DNA of 64,000 bases from an uncultured Bacteroidota bacterium (GTDB lineage Bacteria > Bacteroidota > Bacteroidia > Flavobacteriales > Flavobacteriaceae): contig CAJWUI010000007.1 of assembly GCA_913047695.1 (NCBI GenBank), forward strand, positions 1 to 64,000, in the 5' to 3' direction. Position 1 is the first letter of the stretch; each line of letters opens with the position of its first letter. The notes under the pieces were generated by a model, which saw only the letters and a list, made by a program, of their open reading frames with translations, had not been told where the DNA came from and did no database searches. The translations under genes and the position numbers were made by a program. Shown piece by piece: positions 39,525 through 50,690 of this stretch.

Positions 39525-40993
39525 TTAATAAATTTAAATTTCCTAAACGGATTTCATTTAGAACACGACTTTTCATAGTAATGATTGGAATGCTAGTTAT
39601 TGCTGGATTAATGATATTGGGAACAACAACAATTCAATATGAATCGCAAAGAGAAAATTATCATTTGGGTCGCCTTACAAGAAAAGAAATTCAGATAAAA
39701 AGACATATTGATTATTTATCTAGCAAACATGATTTGAGTAAAAAATCTGTTAATTATTGGAAAAAATACAGTTCTGATTTTGAAAAAATAAATAGTATCC
39801 ATAATGTTCAATATTCGCTTTTTACAATAGATGGAGATCCGATTTTTATTTATCATTCTCCACTTGAAATTGTAGCTAACAATTACAGACTTGGGGCTGA
39901 TTTACTTAAAAAAATAAGAGCTTCTAAAACGGGAAGTTATATCGAGCACTATAAATCAGAGATTGATAACTTTCATGCTTCTTATAATATATTAAGAGAT
40001 CAACTTAATAATCCTTATGCAATTTTATTCTTTCCTTACTTTGAGGATGTTTCATTTTCAGAAAATGAGCTCAACACATTTATAGAAAATCTGTATCAGA
40101 TATATGTACTTCTTTTAATAGGTGTAATTTTAATTGCATATTTCCTTTCAAGATTTGTAACTAGGTCTTTGGAAACAATTAAAGTAAGGATGGGTCAAAT
40201 GAGACTAGAAAAAAAGAATGAGAAAATTTATTTAAAAAATGCAACTAGAGAAATCAATAGTCTAATTGTTTCCTATAATAAAATGGTTGATGACCTTGCT
40301 GACAGTGCTGAAAAACTCGCTAAGACAGAACGCCAACAAGCATGGCAGGAAATGGCTCGTCAAGTAGCTCACGAAATAAAAAATCCATTGACTCCAATGA
40401 GACTAACAATTCAAAGCTTTCAGAAACAATTTGATCCAAATGATCCTGAAAACAAACAAAAATTAAAAGACTTTTCTAGCTTATTAATTCAACAAATTGA
40501 TACAATGAGTGATGTAGCAGAAGCATTTTCTGATTTTGCTTCCTTACCCAAACCTAAGATGAAAAAAGCGGATCTAGTAGAAGTAACAAAAATGGCGGTA
40601 AGCATTTTTGATAAAAAACATATTATTTTCTCTTCTGATAAATCACAAATTTTTCATAAACTAGACAAAACCCAGTGGATTAGAATTATAACTAATATTG
40701 TTCAAAACGCTCTTCAATCTGTTCCAAAAGAGAGAAACCCAATTATTGGAGTTCAATTGTCAACGGAAACGGATAAAACAGTTCTATCCATTACAGATAA
40801 TGGAGATGGAATACCTGATGATATTAGAGATAAAATTTTTGAACCTAAGTTTACTACAAAAACTTCTGGGATGGGATTAGGTCTCGGTATTGTGAAAAAA
40901 ATTATTGAGTCACACAAAGGATCAATAGAATATATATCCAAAAACAGAAAGGGAACAACTTTTACAATTACCCTTCCAAATTTTGGAGATTAG
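39521..40993 (+). CDS. sensor histidine kinase (NtrY-like architecture)
   Basis: MARQVAHEIKNPLTPMRLTIQSFQ H-box; N, G1 (DNGDGIPDDIRDKIFEPKFTTK) and G2 (GMGLGLGIVKKII) boxes. Confidence 0.92.
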   Translation: MINKFKFPKRISFRTRLFIVMIGMLVIAGLMILGTTTIQYESQRENYHLGRLTRKEIQIKRHIDYLSSKHDLSKKSVNYWKKYSSDFEKINSIHNVQYSLFTIDGDPIFIYHSPLEIVANNYRLGADLLKKIRASKTGSYIEHYKSEIDNFHASYNILRDQLNNPYAILFFPYFEDVSFSENELNTFIENLYQIYVLLLIGVILIAYFLSRFVTRSLETIKVRMGQMRLEKKNEKIYLKNATREINSLIVSYNKMVDDLADSAEKLAKTERQQAWQEMARQVAHEIKNPLTPMRLTIQSFQKQFDPNDPENKQKLKDFSSLLIQQIDTMSDVAEAFSDFASLPKPKMKKADLVEVTKMAVSIFDKKHIIFSSDKSQIFHKLDKTQWIRIITNIVQNALQSVPKERNPIIGVQLSTETDKTVLSITDNGDGIPDDIRDKIFEPKFTTKTSGMGLGLGIVKKIIESHKGSIEYISKNRKGTTFTITLPNFGD

Positions 40994-41174
40994 TTTATAA
41001 TTTGTTTTTGGGTTGTATCTGTTAATGGATCAAAAAATACTACAAATCCTTTGGATCATTTGAAAATCATTTATGAAGATTTACAATTATTTTATTTCCT
41101 GAGAGGCATAGGGGAATAATTTTGGGCAGAAAGTCTCTAAGAACTTTTAGTACTCACGGAAATAATTTTAGAAA

Positions 41175-41600
41175 TCAACAGTGATTATTATAGGCCTCTT
41201 TAAGATTTTCTGCAATGAGTTCCGCTGGTCTTCCCTCAATATGATGCCTTTCGATCATGTGTACTAGAGTCCCATTTTTAAACAAAGCAATACTTGGAGA
41301 GGAGGGAGGGAAAGGGATCATCATCTCTCTTGCACTATTTGTAGCTTCAGTATCAACACCAGCAAAAACTGTGGCCAAATTATCAGGCTTTTTATTATTT
41401 TGAAGAGATAAATGAACTCCAGGCCTTGCATTAGCTGCTGCACAACCGCAGATAGAATTTACAACAATAAGAGTGGTTCCAGGTTTTTCTAAAGCAATAT
41501 TTACATCATCTCGCGTCAAGAGTTCATTGAAACCAATGTTGGTCAACTCCTCTTTCATAGGTCTTACTATTTCCTCAGGATACATATCTTTTTTTTTCAA
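41175..41600 (-). CDS. BrxA/BrxB family bacilliredoxin
   Basis: YPEEIVRPMKEELTNIGF and VVNSICGCAAANARPG (CGC active site). Confidence 0.9.
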   Translation of the reverse strand: MKKKDMYPEEIVRPMKEELTNIGFNELLTRDDVNIALEKPGTTLIVVNSICGCAAANARPGVHLSLQNNKKPDNLATVFAGVDTEATNSAREMMIPFPPSSPSIALFKNGTLVHMIERHHIEGRPAELIAENLKEAYNNHC

Positions 41601-41680
41601 ATATAAGAATTAATGAAATTGTACTGTTTTGCAAGGACAATTTAATTTATCAAATTTGTAGAATAAATGATTACAGATTT

Positions 41681-42406
41681 ATGATTAAATGGTTTGTTGC
41701 TTTTTTAGGATATTATTTTTTTAGATTTCCCGGAGCACTTTTTGGATTTTTCATTGGGAGTCTTATTGATCAACTTAATAAAAACTCAAATTCTTCCTTT
41801 CAGTCATGGGTTTCATACGGTTCCAAAACAAAAACATTTCAACTTAATTTGTTAGCCCTTTCGGCAACTGTCATTAAAGCTGATGGTAAAATTAAAACAG
41901 AAGAGCTTCAATTTGTGAGAAACTTTTTTATTTCAAATTATGGAACTCAACAGGCTTCAATAATATTTGAAACCTTCAATGAGCAAATCAAAAATGAAGT
42001 ACAAAATATTCAAAAATTAGCAAAAATATTTGTTGAAAGTTCTCCTTATGAGACACGTTTACAAGTATTATATTTTCTCTTTGGAGTTGCTAAAGCTGAT
42101 GGTAGTGTTTCTCAGAGTGAATTAAGTAAAATAGATCAGATTGCTTCTGCGCTTGGTATCCGGATTTCAGATTTTGAAAGCATAAAAGCAATGTTTTTTG
42201 AAGACTCTGATAGTGCATATAAGATTTTAGAAATTTCACCTAATGTTTCAGATTCTGAGGTAAAAAAAGCTTATAGAGAAATGGCCAAAAAATATCACCC
42301 TGATAAATTACAATCAAAGGATCCTGCGCTTATCAAGGGGGCTCAAGAAAAATTTCAAGAGGTACAGAAAGCATATGAAACAATTCAAAATGAGAGAGGC
42401 CTATGA
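41681..42406 (+). CDS. TerB-like plus C-terminal J-domain protein (DjlA-like)
   Basis: Two TerB-like segments (VIKADGKIKTEELQFV, GVAKADGSVSQSELSKI) and J domain with YREMAKKYHPDKL. Confidence 0.9.
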   Translation: MIKWFVAFLGYYFFRFPGALFGFFIGSLIDQLNKNSNSSFQSWVSYGSKTKTFQLNLLALSATVIKADGKIKTEELQFVRNFFISNYGTQQASIIFETFNEQIKNEVQNIQKLAKIFVESSPYETRLQVLYFLFGVAKADGSVSQSELSKIDQIASALGIRISDFESIKAMFFEDSDSAYKILEISPNVSDSEVKKAYREMAKKYHPDKLQSKDPALIKGAQEKFQEVQKAYETIQNERGL

Positions 42407-42978
42407 CTGAATATTTTTGGTTTTATACTAAGCTTGGGTTTTGGCATGTTATTGATTGGGAAGGTCTCGACCATTTTTATTTTATAATTACAATGGCAAT
42501 TCCTTTCACATTTCTGCAATGGAGAAAGTTATTGTGGTGGGTAACTATTTTTACCATTGGACATACCCTATCACTAATAGGGAACTTTTATTTAAGAATT
42601 CCCTTTTCAGCATATTGGATAGAATTACTAATACCAATCACGATAGCAATAAATTCCATCTTCCTTTTTTATCCAAGCCAAAATAATTTTTCAAAAAGGA
42701 AATTACTTTATCCACTTTTAACAAGTGTTTTTGGTATAATTCATGGATTGGGTTTTGGAAGGTATTTTAAAATGCTAATTCCAGAAAAAGATGTGAGTAT
42801 ATCACTTTTTTCTTTCGCTCTAGGTGTTGAACTTGCACAGGTCTTAATTGTTATTTTAGTTTTATTAATTTCTTTTATTGTCTTAAAAATACTTAAGCAA
42901 TCAAAAAATAAATGGGAATTTTTGATAGGTGCAATGATATTATCTCAAGCTTTATTCATGATTTTAGACCGAATTTAA
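42403..42978 (+). CDS. HupE/UreJ family membrane protein
   Basis: GLDHFYFIITMA, FTIGHTLSL, FGIIHGLGFGRYF, FALGVELAQ; overlaps upstream stop. Confidence 0.85.
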   Translation: MTEYFWFYTKLGFWHVIDWEGLDHFYFIITMAIPFTFLQWRKLLWWVTIFTIGHTLSLIGNFYLRIPFSAYWIELLIPITIAINSIFLFYPSQNNFSKRKLLYPLLTSVFGIIHGLGFGRYFKMLIPEKDVSISLFSFALGVELAQVLIVILVLLISFIVLKILKQSKNKWEFLIGAMILSQALFMILDRI

Positions 42979-43012
42979 ATTAGATTTCAGACTAAGTGCT
43001 ATATTAGTAGCA

Positions 43013-43432
43013 ATGGTGCAAAAGAAACAAGAAAAGTACGACAGAGCTTATTTAGAGATGGCTAAAATTTGGGGGCAACTTTCATATTGCAAAAGGAAAA
43101 AGGTTGGTGCATTAATTGTAAAAGATAGAATGATTATCTCTGACGGATATAATGGCACACCATCTGGATTTGAAAACATTTGTGAAGATGAAGACAATTA
43201 TACAAAGTGGTATGTTCTACATGCAGAAGCAAATGCAATTTTGAAAGTTGCGGCTTCTACACAATCTTGCAAAGGTGCTACTCTTTATATTACACTATCA
43301 CCATGTAAAGAGTGTAGTAAATTAATACATCAAGCTGGAATCGTTAGGGTAGTCTATTCTATTGCTTATAAAGACTCTTCAGGGCTAAAGTTTTTAAAAA
43401 AAGCAGGTGTTGTTCTAGATCACCTCCCATAA
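43013..43432 (+). CDS. deoxycytidylate (dCMP) deaminase family
   Basis: VLHAEANAIL and SPCKECSKLI zinc motifs; TPSGFENICED. Confidence 0.92.
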   Translation: MVQKKQEKYDRAYLEMAKIWGQLSYCKRKKVGALIVKDRMIISDGYNGTPSGFENICEDEDNYTKWYVLHAEANAILKVAASTQSCKGATLYITLSPCKECSKLIHQAGIVRVVYSIAYKDSSGLKFLKKAGVVLDHLP

Positions 43433-43441
43433 TTATAATCT

Positions 43442-45022
43442 ATGAAAAATAATAATCTTTATTTATTGCTAATAATTATTCTCTCACTTTCCATAGGGTA
43501 TCTTTTGGGATCAAATAATATAATAAATTCTTATTCATCAAATTCAGATAAATCAAGTGTTAAAAAACTCAATAGGTTAATTAAATATCTAACTCAAGAT
43601 TATGTGGATGAGATTAATTCAGATAGCCTAGTAAATGTTGTTATTAAAGATATAGTTGATAAACTGGATCCTCATTCGGTATTCATACCTGCAGTTCAGA
43701 GAGAATCACTATCTGAAAGTATGAAAGGTAATTTTTATGGAATAGGTGTGCAATTTAGAATGTTACAAGACACTGTTGCAGTAAGTAGAGTATTAAAAGG
43801 GGGTCCTAGTGAAAAAGCAGGTTTATTGTCAGGAGACCGGATACTAATGGCCGATGAGGATACTCTTTTTCAAAAAAAATTGAACAGTAATCAAATTATT
43901 TCTAGATTAAAGGGGAACTCAAAAACACCTGTGAGGTTATCAGTTTATAGAAAAAAAGAAGACTCTATTTACAGTTTTGATATTGTTAGAGGTCCAGTAC
44001 CACTTCCAAGTGTTAATGCATTATATATGGTAGATGAAATCACAGGCTACATTAAAATCACCCGTTTTTCACAAACTACTTATCCCGAGTTTAAAAATGC
44101 AATTACTTTTTTGAAGGCTAATAAAATGAAAAGACTCATAATAGATTTAAGAGGAAACCCAGGGGGATATCTTCAACCCGCTAAAAAAATAGCAGATGAC
44201 TTTTTAGAAGCAAAAAAAGGTATAGTAATCGTTGAGGCCAATAATGGAAAAAGAGTGCAAACATTTTCTACATCAGGAGGTCTTTTTGAAAAAGGAGAGC
44301 TTTTAATCTTAGTGGATGAAGATTCTGCTTCTGCAAGCGAGGTTGTTGCTGGTGCTATCCAAGATAACGATAGAGGCTTAATCATAGGAAGAAGAACTTT
44401 TGGAAAAGGTCTTGTTCAGCAACAAATGCCTCTTGGTCAGGGAGACCAAGTTCGACTTACTACAGCCAGATACTACACCCCAACTGGGAGATCTATTCAA
44501 AGACCTTACAACTCTTCAAGTCGAACAGATTATTATGCTGAAGTTCGCAAACGACACCAAACAGGGGAAATGAATGACCCCTCAAAAATACCGATTAATG
44601 ATAGTTTGATTTTTACCACACCTAAAGGGAAAACAGTTTACGGGGGTGGTGGTATTACTCCTGACATTTATGTTTCCGCTCAGGAAACAAAAGATGAGTT
44701 ATGGAACGATTATATAATAAGTTCTAACCTTATTGATCTTTTTGTTTTTTTAGAGTTAGATAAAAATGTAATAAATTTCAACTTTGATAACAAACAAAAA
44801 TTTTTGAATGAAGAGTTGCCGAATCCAAATCGATTTATTGACTCTTTTACAGAATTTTGCAAGAAAAATAATCTTCCTATTAAAGTGACAAAAAAAAATA
44901 AAAAAAACATTTTAAATTCTATAAAAGCCTTTATTGCTCTTCAAGTTTATGACGAAAACACATACTTTAAGATTGCCAACCAAAATGATAAATTTGTGAT
45001 TAGAGCGATGGAGTTAGATTGA
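43442..45022 (+). CDS. S41 family C-terminal processing peptidase (PDZ)
   Basis: PDZ (GGPSEKAGLLSGDRIL), RLIIDLRGNPGGYL, VDEDSASASEVVAGAIQD, GKGLVQ. Confidence 0.95.
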   Translation: MKNNNLYLLLIIILSLSIGYLLGSNNIINSYSSNSDKSSVKKLNRLIKYLTQDYVDEINSDSLVNVVIKDIVDKLDPHSVFIPAVQRESLSESMKGNFYGIGVQFRMLQDTVAVSRVLKGGPSEKAGLLSGDRILMADEDTLFQKKLNSNQIISRLKGNSKTPVRLSVYRKKEDSIYSFDIVRGPVPLPSVNALYMVDEITGYIKITRFSQTTYPEFKNAITFLKANKMKRLIIDLRGNPGGYLQPAKKIADDFLEAKKGIVIVEANNGKRVQTFSTSGGLFEKGELLILVDEDSASASEVVAGAIQDNDRGLIIGRRTFGKGLVQQQMPLGQGDQVRLTTARYYTPTGRSIQRPYNSSSRTDYYAEVRKRHQTGEMNDPSKIPINDSLIFTTPKGKTVYGGGGITPDIYVSAQETKDELWNDYIISSNLIDLFVFLELDKNVINFNFDNKQKFLNEELPNPNRFIDSFTEFCKKNNLPIKVTKKNKKNILNSIKAFIALQVYDENTYFKIANQNDKFVIRAMELD

Positions 45023-45033
45023 TAAATGAAATA

Positions 45034-45234
45034 CTATTTTTTATTCAGTCTTTCAGCGATCTTTTTTGATAGAATGAGAATTATTAATAATAAAATTGCA
45101 CTAGCAGATGCTATAGCACATATGACAGCAACTGCACTTTTTCCAATTGTTGGGTTTGACCAATCCACCTGAAATAAATTAAATATGAAGATGCTTAAAG
45201 CAATTAGAATGAGTGTGTAATATAATACTTTCAT
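45034..45234 (-). CDS. small two-TM hypothetical membrane protein
   Basis: 66-aa ORF with two hydrophobic helices, 4 bp from marC-like gene on the same strand. Confidence 0.6.
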   Translation of the reverse strand: MKVLYYTLILIALSIFIFNLFQVDWSNPTIGKSAVAVICAIASASAILLLIILILSKKIAERLNKK

Positions 45235-45238
45235 GATT

Positions 45239-45808
45239 CTAAAATAGTTGGCTAATATTTGAAGTGAACAATTTTACGGCAATCGCTAGTAGAATAATCC
45301 CAAAAACCTTTCGGATTATGTTGATGCCTGATTTGCCTAAATAATTTTCAATGTATTTTGATGATTTTAAGATTATATAAACAAAAATAATATTTATAAT
45401 GATGGCCAAAATAATATTTAAAACGTGATATTCTGCTCGTAATGAAAGTAAAGATGTCATTGTTCCTGCACCTGCTATCATTGGAAATGCAAGAGGTACA
45501 ATTGAAGATGTTTCAGGAGCATCATTACGAAAAATAGATATCCCGAGTATCATCTCTAGGGCTAGAAAAAAAATAACAAAGGAACCTGCAACTGCAAATG
45601 AATTTATATCAATTCCAATTAGGTTTAGTATCTCTTCACCTACAAATAAAAATCCAATCATAATAATTGCTGCAATTATTGAAGCTTTTTCTGATTGAAT
45701 GTGCCCTACTTTTTCTCTTAATGATATGACCAAAGGAATATTTCCAACTATATCAATTACAGCGAACAAAACCAGACTAGCAGTAAAAATTTCTTTTGCG
45801 TCAATCAC
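45239..45808 (-). CDS. MarC family integral membrane protein
   Basis: DIVGNIPLVISL, VPLAFPMIAGAGTMTSLLSL, multi-TM. Confidence 0.88.
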   Translation of the reverse strand: MIDAKEIFTASLVLFAVIDIVGNIPLVISLREKVGHIQSEKASIIAAIIMIGFLFVGEEILNLIGIDINSFAVAGSFVIFFLALEMILGISIFRNDAPETSSIVPLAFPMIAGAGTMTSLLSLRAEYHVLNIILAIIINIIFVYIILKSSKYIENYLGKSGINIIRKVFGIILLAIAVKLFTSNISQLF

Positions 45809-45886
45809 TTCAATTTTTTTTGCAAATCTAAATCAGATATTCTAATCAAAAAATCAATTATTATATATTTTTACAAAAAAATTCTA

Positions 45887-46453
45887 ATGATTTTAGTTAA
45901 GGATACTCTGATTTCAGACGATGTATTATCTGAAGAATTTGCATGCAATATTTCAAAGTGCAAAGGTCAGTGTTGTGTTGCAGGTGAAGCAGGTGCACCA
46001 TTGGAAAAAGATGAGGTCAAATATCTCCAGAAAAATTATTCAAAAATAAAACCCTATTTAAGTAAAAAGGGGATAGAGACTATTGAAAAACAAGGAGTTT
46101 ATGTAGATGGATTAGATGGTGATTTTGAAACTCCACTTGTTAGCGGAAAAGAATGTGCCTATGCAGTTTTTTCATCTAGCGGTGTTGCCTCTTGTGGCAT
46201 AGAAAATGCTTACAGAAATAAATCAATAGATTTTCAAAAGCCAATATCCTGTCACTTATATCCTTTAAGAATAAACCAATTTAATAAGACATTGGCCGTT
46301 AATTACCATAAGTGGAGTATTTGTTCAGACGCCTGTTCATTAGGTGAGGCTATTAAAGTTCCTGTTTATCAATTTGTAAAAACAGCTTTGATTAGAAAAT
46401 TTGGTAAAGATTGGTTTAATGCATTGCATGCAAGTGCAAAAAAGACCTCTTAA
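45887..46453 (+). CDS. DUF3109 family Cys-rich protein
   Basis: FACNISKCKGQCCVAGEAGAPLEKDEVKYL, ISCHLYPLRI, YHKWSICSDAC. Confidence 0.88.
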   Translation: MILVKDTLISDDVLSEEFACNISKCKGQCCVAGEAGAPLEKDEVKYLQKNYSKIKPYLSKKGIETIEKQGVYVDGLDGDFETPLVSGKECAYAVFSSSGVASCGIENAYRNKSIDFQKPISCHLYPLRINQFNKTLAVNYHKWSICSDACSLGEAIKVPVYQFVKTALIRKFGKDWFNALHASAKKTS

Positions 46454-46676
46454 GAGTTTCCTAGTGTTTTGGGGGGTTGACAGAGACCTACTTTTTTAAT
46501 TAACTGGTATACAATTATTTATAAAAAGATTTTTTTTAGATAAAAATCAAAAAATATAGTTTTTTGTTAAAAACTAAGCTCCATTGTGGAAAAGTTGCTC
46601 TTTCAATTTTGAATACAATTTAGAATCTTTGCTATTCATAATTCAACTTTCTTTAACCTAATTAATAAAACGACAA

Positions 46677-47654
46677 ATGGCAGCAGTAGAACCTATTCTC
46701 CAAGAAAATGAAAATCGCTTTGTAATCTTTCCAATTCAACACCACGATATTTGGGAGTGGTATAAAAAAATGGAGGCAAGTTTTTGGACTGCTGAAGAAA
46801 TTGATTTACACCAAGACCTTTCCGATTGGAATTCTAAACTCAATGATGATGAAAAGTATTTTATCAAGCATATCCTCGCTTTTTTTGCTGCTTCTGATGG
46901 AATTGTAAATGAGAATCTAGCAGAAAACTTTGTTAACGAAGTTCAATATTCTGAAGCTAAGTTTTTTTATGGATTCCAAATTATGATGGAAAATATCCAT
47001 TCAGAAACGTATTCACTACTAATCGATACATATGTAAAAGATGATGCAGAAAAGGATAAACTGTTTAAAGCTATTGAGGTATTTCCAGCTATAAAAAAGA
47101 AAGCAGATTGGGCACTTAGATGGATTGAATCAGATTCTTTTGCTGAAAGACTTATTGCATTTGCTGCAGTAGAGGGTATATTCTTCTCAGGGGCTTTTTG
47201 CTCAATATTTTGGTTAAAGAAACGTGGATTAATGCCAGGACTAACTTTTTCAAATGAATTAATATCTAGAGATGAGGGCGTTCACTGCGACTTTGCTGTC
47301 CATCTACATAACAATCATTTAGTAAATAAAGTATCTCCCAAACGAATTAAGGAAATACTGTTAGATGCCCTAAATATTGAAAGAGAGTTCATTACTGAGT
47401 CCTTACCAATAAGTCTAATTGGAATGAATGCTAAACTGATGACTCAATATCTTGAATTTGTTACAGATCGTCTTTTGGTTGAGCTTGGTATCGAGAAAGA
47501 ATTTAATGTAAGTAATCCATTCGATTTTATGGATATGATTTCTCTACAAGGGAAGACTAATTTCTTTGAAAAACGTGTAGGAGAGTACCAAAAAGCAGGA
47601 GTATTAAATAATGAAAAGAAAGACGAGAAAATAAGTTTTGATGCTGATTTCTAG
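46677..47654 (+). CDS. nrdB: class I ribonucleotide reductase small subunit
   Basis: [47 protein letters not shown] ligands. Confidence 0.97.
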   Translation: MAAVEPILQENENRFVIFPIQHHDIWEWYKKMEASFWTAEEIDLHQDLSDWNSKLNDDEKYFIKHILAFFAASDGIVNENLAENFVNEVQYSEAKFFYGFQIMMENIHSETYSLLIDTYVKDDAEKDKLFKAIEVFPAIKKKADWALRWIESDSFAERLIAFAAVEGIFFSGAFCSIFWLKKRGLMPGLTFSNELISRDEGVHCDFAVHLHNNHLVNKVSPKRIKEILLDALNIEREFITESLPISLIGMNAKLMTQYLEFVTDRLLVELGIEKEFNVSNPFDFMDMISLQGKTNFFEKRVGEYQKAGVLNNEKKDEKISFDADF

Positions 47655-47728
47655 TAATTCGTTTTGAAATTTTAAATCAATCTTCTTAATTCTAACCATA
47701 AATTAAAGCAAAACTTAAAATGTAAATT

Positions 47729-50170
47729 ATGTTTGTAGTAAAAAGGGATGGTCGAAAGGAGCCCATCATGTTTGACAAAATCACAGCGAGGATCCGAAAA
47801 TTGAATTATGGTCTAAACCCATTAGTAGATCCTGTTAGAGTTGCTATGCGTGTGATTGAAGGACTTTACGATGGTGTAACTACTTCTGAGCTCGATAATC
47901 TCGCAGCTGAAATCGCTGCAACTATGACTACAACCCATCCTGATTATGCGAAACTAGCTGCGCGTATATCAGTATCGAATTTACATAAAAACACAAAAAA
48001 ATCTTTTTCCGAGACTATGGATGATTTATACAATTATGTCAATCCTAGGACAGGAAAAAAAGCTCCTTTACTCTCAGATGAGGTTTACAAAATAATCAAA
48101 AAAAATTCAGATAAACTTGACTCTAGTATTATTTATAACCGTGATTTTGGTTATGATTTCTTTGGTTTTAAAACCTTAGAACGTTCATACTTATTAAAAC
48201 TTAATGGTAAAATTGTTGAACGCCCCCAGCATATGTTGATGAGAGTCTCGATAGGAATTCATCTTGACGATATTGAATCAGCACTAGAAACATATGAATT
48301 AATGTCTAAGCGGTATTTCACACATGCCACACCTACATTGTTTAACTCTGGAACACCTAAACCACAAATGTCATCTTGTTTTCTTTTGACCATGAAAGAT
48401 GACAGTATTGATGGTATTTATGACACTTTAAAACAGACTGCAAAAATATCTCAGTCTGCTGGAGGGATAGGTTTATCTATACATAACATAAGAGCCACAG
48501 GATCTTATATAGCAGGAACTAACGGTACATCAAATGGAATTGTTCCAATGCTTAGGGTGTTTAATGACACCGCAAGATATGTAGACCAAGGAGGTGGTAA
48601 AAGAAAGGGTTCCTTTGCTATATATGTTGAACCTTGGCATGCTGATATTTTTGATTTTCTTGAGTTAAAAAAGAATCACGGAAAAGAAGAAATGCGTGCT
48701 CGAGACCTATTTTATGCTATGTGGACACCAGACTTGTTTATGAAAAGAGTCGAAGATGACGGCGAATGGACACTTATGTGTCCGAATGAGTGTCCAGGCT
48801 TGTATGATGTTCATGGAGATGATTTTGAAAAATTGTATGAAAAATATGAAGGAGAAGGAAAAGGCAGAAAAACAATTAAAGCTCGCGAGCTATGGGAAAA
48901 AATTCTTGAATCTCAAATAGAAACGGGGACCCCTTATATGCTATACAAGGATTCCGCTAACCGCAAGTCAAATCAAAAAAATCTTGGAACAATACGTTCC
49001 TCAAATCTTTGTACTGAAATACTAGAATATACCTCATCAGACGAGATAGCAGTATGTAATCTTGCATCTATTGCCCTTCCAATGTTCGTTAAGGATGGCA
49101 AGTTCGATCATAAATCACTTTTTGATGTTACAGTAAGAGTTACTAAAAATCTTAATAGGGTAATTGACCGAAATTATTATCCAGTAAAAGAGGCAGAAAA
49201 CTCTAACTTCAGACACCGACCAATTGGATTAGGTGTTCAAGGCCTAGCAGATACCTTTATAATGTTGCGTCTACCATTTACTTCTGAGAAGGCCAAAGAA
49301 TTAAATCAAGAAATTTTTGAAACTCTTTATTTTGCAGCCGTTACCGCATCTGCTGAAGAGGCGAAAAAAGATGGCCCCTATGAAACCTATAAAGATTCAC
49401 CAATTTCTAAAGGTGAGTTCCAACACAACCTTTGGGGAATAAAAGATGAAGAATTAAGCGGCCGTTGGGATTGGGCTGCACTCAGAAAAACAGTAAAAAA
49501 ACAAGGTGTAAGAAACTCACTTTTAGTTGCGCCTATGCCTACGGCTAGTACCTCACAAATTCTTGGCAACAATGAATGTTTTGAGCCTTACACATCAAAT
49601 ATATATACTCGTCGAGTCCTTTCAGGAGAATTCATTGTAGTGAACAAACACTTGCTTGAGGATCTAGTTGAAAGAGGACTTTGGAATGAGGAAATGAAAC
49701 AGGAGTTAATGCGAAATAATGGATCAATTCAAACCATTGAAGCTATTCCAAGTGACATTAAAGAACTTTACAGAACCGTTTGGGAAATGAGTATGAAAGA
49801 TATCATCGACATGTCTAGACATAGAGGATATTTTATTGATCAATCCCAGTCTCTAAATTTATTTATGGAAGGAGCAACTATGGCTAAACTCACTTCGATG
49901 CATTTCTATGGATGGAAATCGGGTCTTAAGACCGGTATGTATTATTTAAGGACAAAATCTGCCGTAGATGCAATTAAGTTTACCCTTGACAATAAGTCTA
50001 AAGAAGAAAAGGTTCCTGTTCAAATACCTGCTACCGCAATAACAGCAAATCAAGCTAATCCAGAATCAGCCCCTCAGCCTGTTGAACCTTTGTCTCCTGA
50101 AGAATTAAAACAGATGCTTTCAAAGGCTAAGGAAAGCGAAGATGATGATTGTTTGATGTGTGGATCCTAG
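47729..50170 (+). CDS. nrdA: class I ribonucleotide reductase large subunit
   Basis: N-terminal ATP cone; [28 protein letters not shown]-terminal CLMC. Confidence 0.97.
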   Translation: MFVVKRDGRKEPIMFDKITARIRKLNYGLNPLVDPVRVAMRVIEGLYDGVTTSELDNLAAEIAATMTTTHPDYAKLAARISVSNLHKNTKKSFSETMDDLYNYVNPRTGKKAPLLSDEVYKIIKKNSDKLDSSIIYNRDFGYDFFGFKTLERSYLLKLNGKIVERPQHMLMRVSIGIHLDDIESALETYELMSKRYFTHATPTLFNSGTPKPQMSSCFLLTMKDDSIDGIYDTLKQTAKISQSAGGIGLSIHNIRATGSYIAGTNGTSNGIVPMLRVFNDTARYVDQGGGKRKGSFAIYVEPWHADIFDFLELKKNHGKEEMRARDLFYAMWTPDLFMKRVEDDGEWTLMCPNECPGLYDVHGDDFEKLYEKYEGEGKGRKTIKARELWEKILESQIETGTPYMLYKDSANRKSNQKNLGTIRSSNLCTEILEYTSSDEIAVCNLASIALPMFVKDGKFDHKSLFDVTVRVTKNLNRVIDRNYYPVKEAENSNFRHRPIGLGVQGLADTFIMLRLPFTSEKAKELNQEIFETLYFAAVTASAEEAKKDGPYETYKDSPISKGEFQHNLWGIKDEELSGRWDWAALRKTVKKQGVRNSLLVAPMPTASTSQILGNNECFEPYTSNIYTRRVLSGEFIVVNKHLLEDLVERGLWNEEMKQELMRNNGSIQTIEAIPSDIKELYRTVWEMSMKDIIDMSRHRGYFIDQSQSLNLFMEGATMAKLTSMHFYGWKSGLKTGMYYLRTKSAVDAIKFTLDNKSKEEKVPVQIPATAITANQANPESAPQPVEPLSPEELKQMLSKAKESEDDDCLMCGS

Positions 50171-50193
50171 ATGATTATAACATAAATTCTGAT

Positions 50194-50220
50194 AAAGCCC
50201 GCTGTCGCGGGCTTTTTATA
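50194..50220 (+). terminator. Rho-independent terminator after nrdA
   Basis: AAAGCCCGC-TGTC-GCGGGCTTTTT. Confidence 0.9.
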
Positions 50221-50296
50221 TTCCTGTAAATCAGTGTGCTGCGATCTAATGTTAAGATAATGTTACTAAAACATTACTTAAATATTTATTTTTTAT

Positions 50297-50304
50297 TAAC
50301 TTTG
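50297..50304 (+). promoter_or_regulatory. Bacteroidota -7 element TAACTTTG upstream of 50333
   Basis: Exact TAnnTTTG match 28 bp before ATG. Confidence 0.4.
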
Positions 50305-50332
50305 TGTTAACAAGGAAGTAACTAGTCTGAAA

Positions 50333-50689
50333 ATGAAACATCTGATTTGTCTTTTTTTATTTACAACCATAGTTTTAAATGCTCAGGAAAATGGGACTAA
50401 ACGAGTGTTTGTTCAAGAAGGTGAATCAGTAAAATTTACAGAATATCATGTAAATGGAAATATTTCACAAACAGGTTATTTTTTAGACGGTAAAAATCAT
50501 GGGGATTGGGTAAGTTATGATCTTAAGGGGAATAAAATTTCGGAAGGAAGTTTTGAAGCGGGGAAAAAAGTTAACCGTTGGCTTTTTTGGAATGGTGATT
50601 CTTTGATCGAAGTCGACTACAAAGACAACAAAATTTTAAGAGCAAAGAAATGGATCAAGCCAGAACTATTGGCATCTAGATCTGATTAG
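50333..50689 (+). CDS. secreted MORN-repeat / YwqK-like protein
   Basis: Signal peptide; VKFTEYHVNGNISQTGYFLDGKNHGDWVSYDLKGNKISEGSFEAGKKVNRW. Confidence 0.8.
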   Translation: MKHLICLFLFTTIVLNAQENGTKRVFVQEGESVKFTEYHVNGNISQTGYFLDGKNHGDWVSYDLKGNKISEGSFEAGKKVNRWLFWNGDSLIEVDYKDNKILRAKKWIKPELLASRSD

Positions 50690-50690
50690 T

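Noticed and set aside
40994-41174. Possible degraded gene or RNA between the histidine kinase and bacilliredoxin
   Set aside because: Only short broken frames and no convincing hairpin or promoter; not supportable.
42403-42978. HupE/UreJ protein as evidence for a hydrogenase or urease system
   Set aside because: No hydrogenase, urease or nickel genes in the window; family also occurs outside those systems.
46454-46676. Possible NrdR boxes or riboswitch upstream of nrdB
   Set aside because: I could not identify paired NrdR-box palindromes or a known riboswitch core; needs a motif scan.
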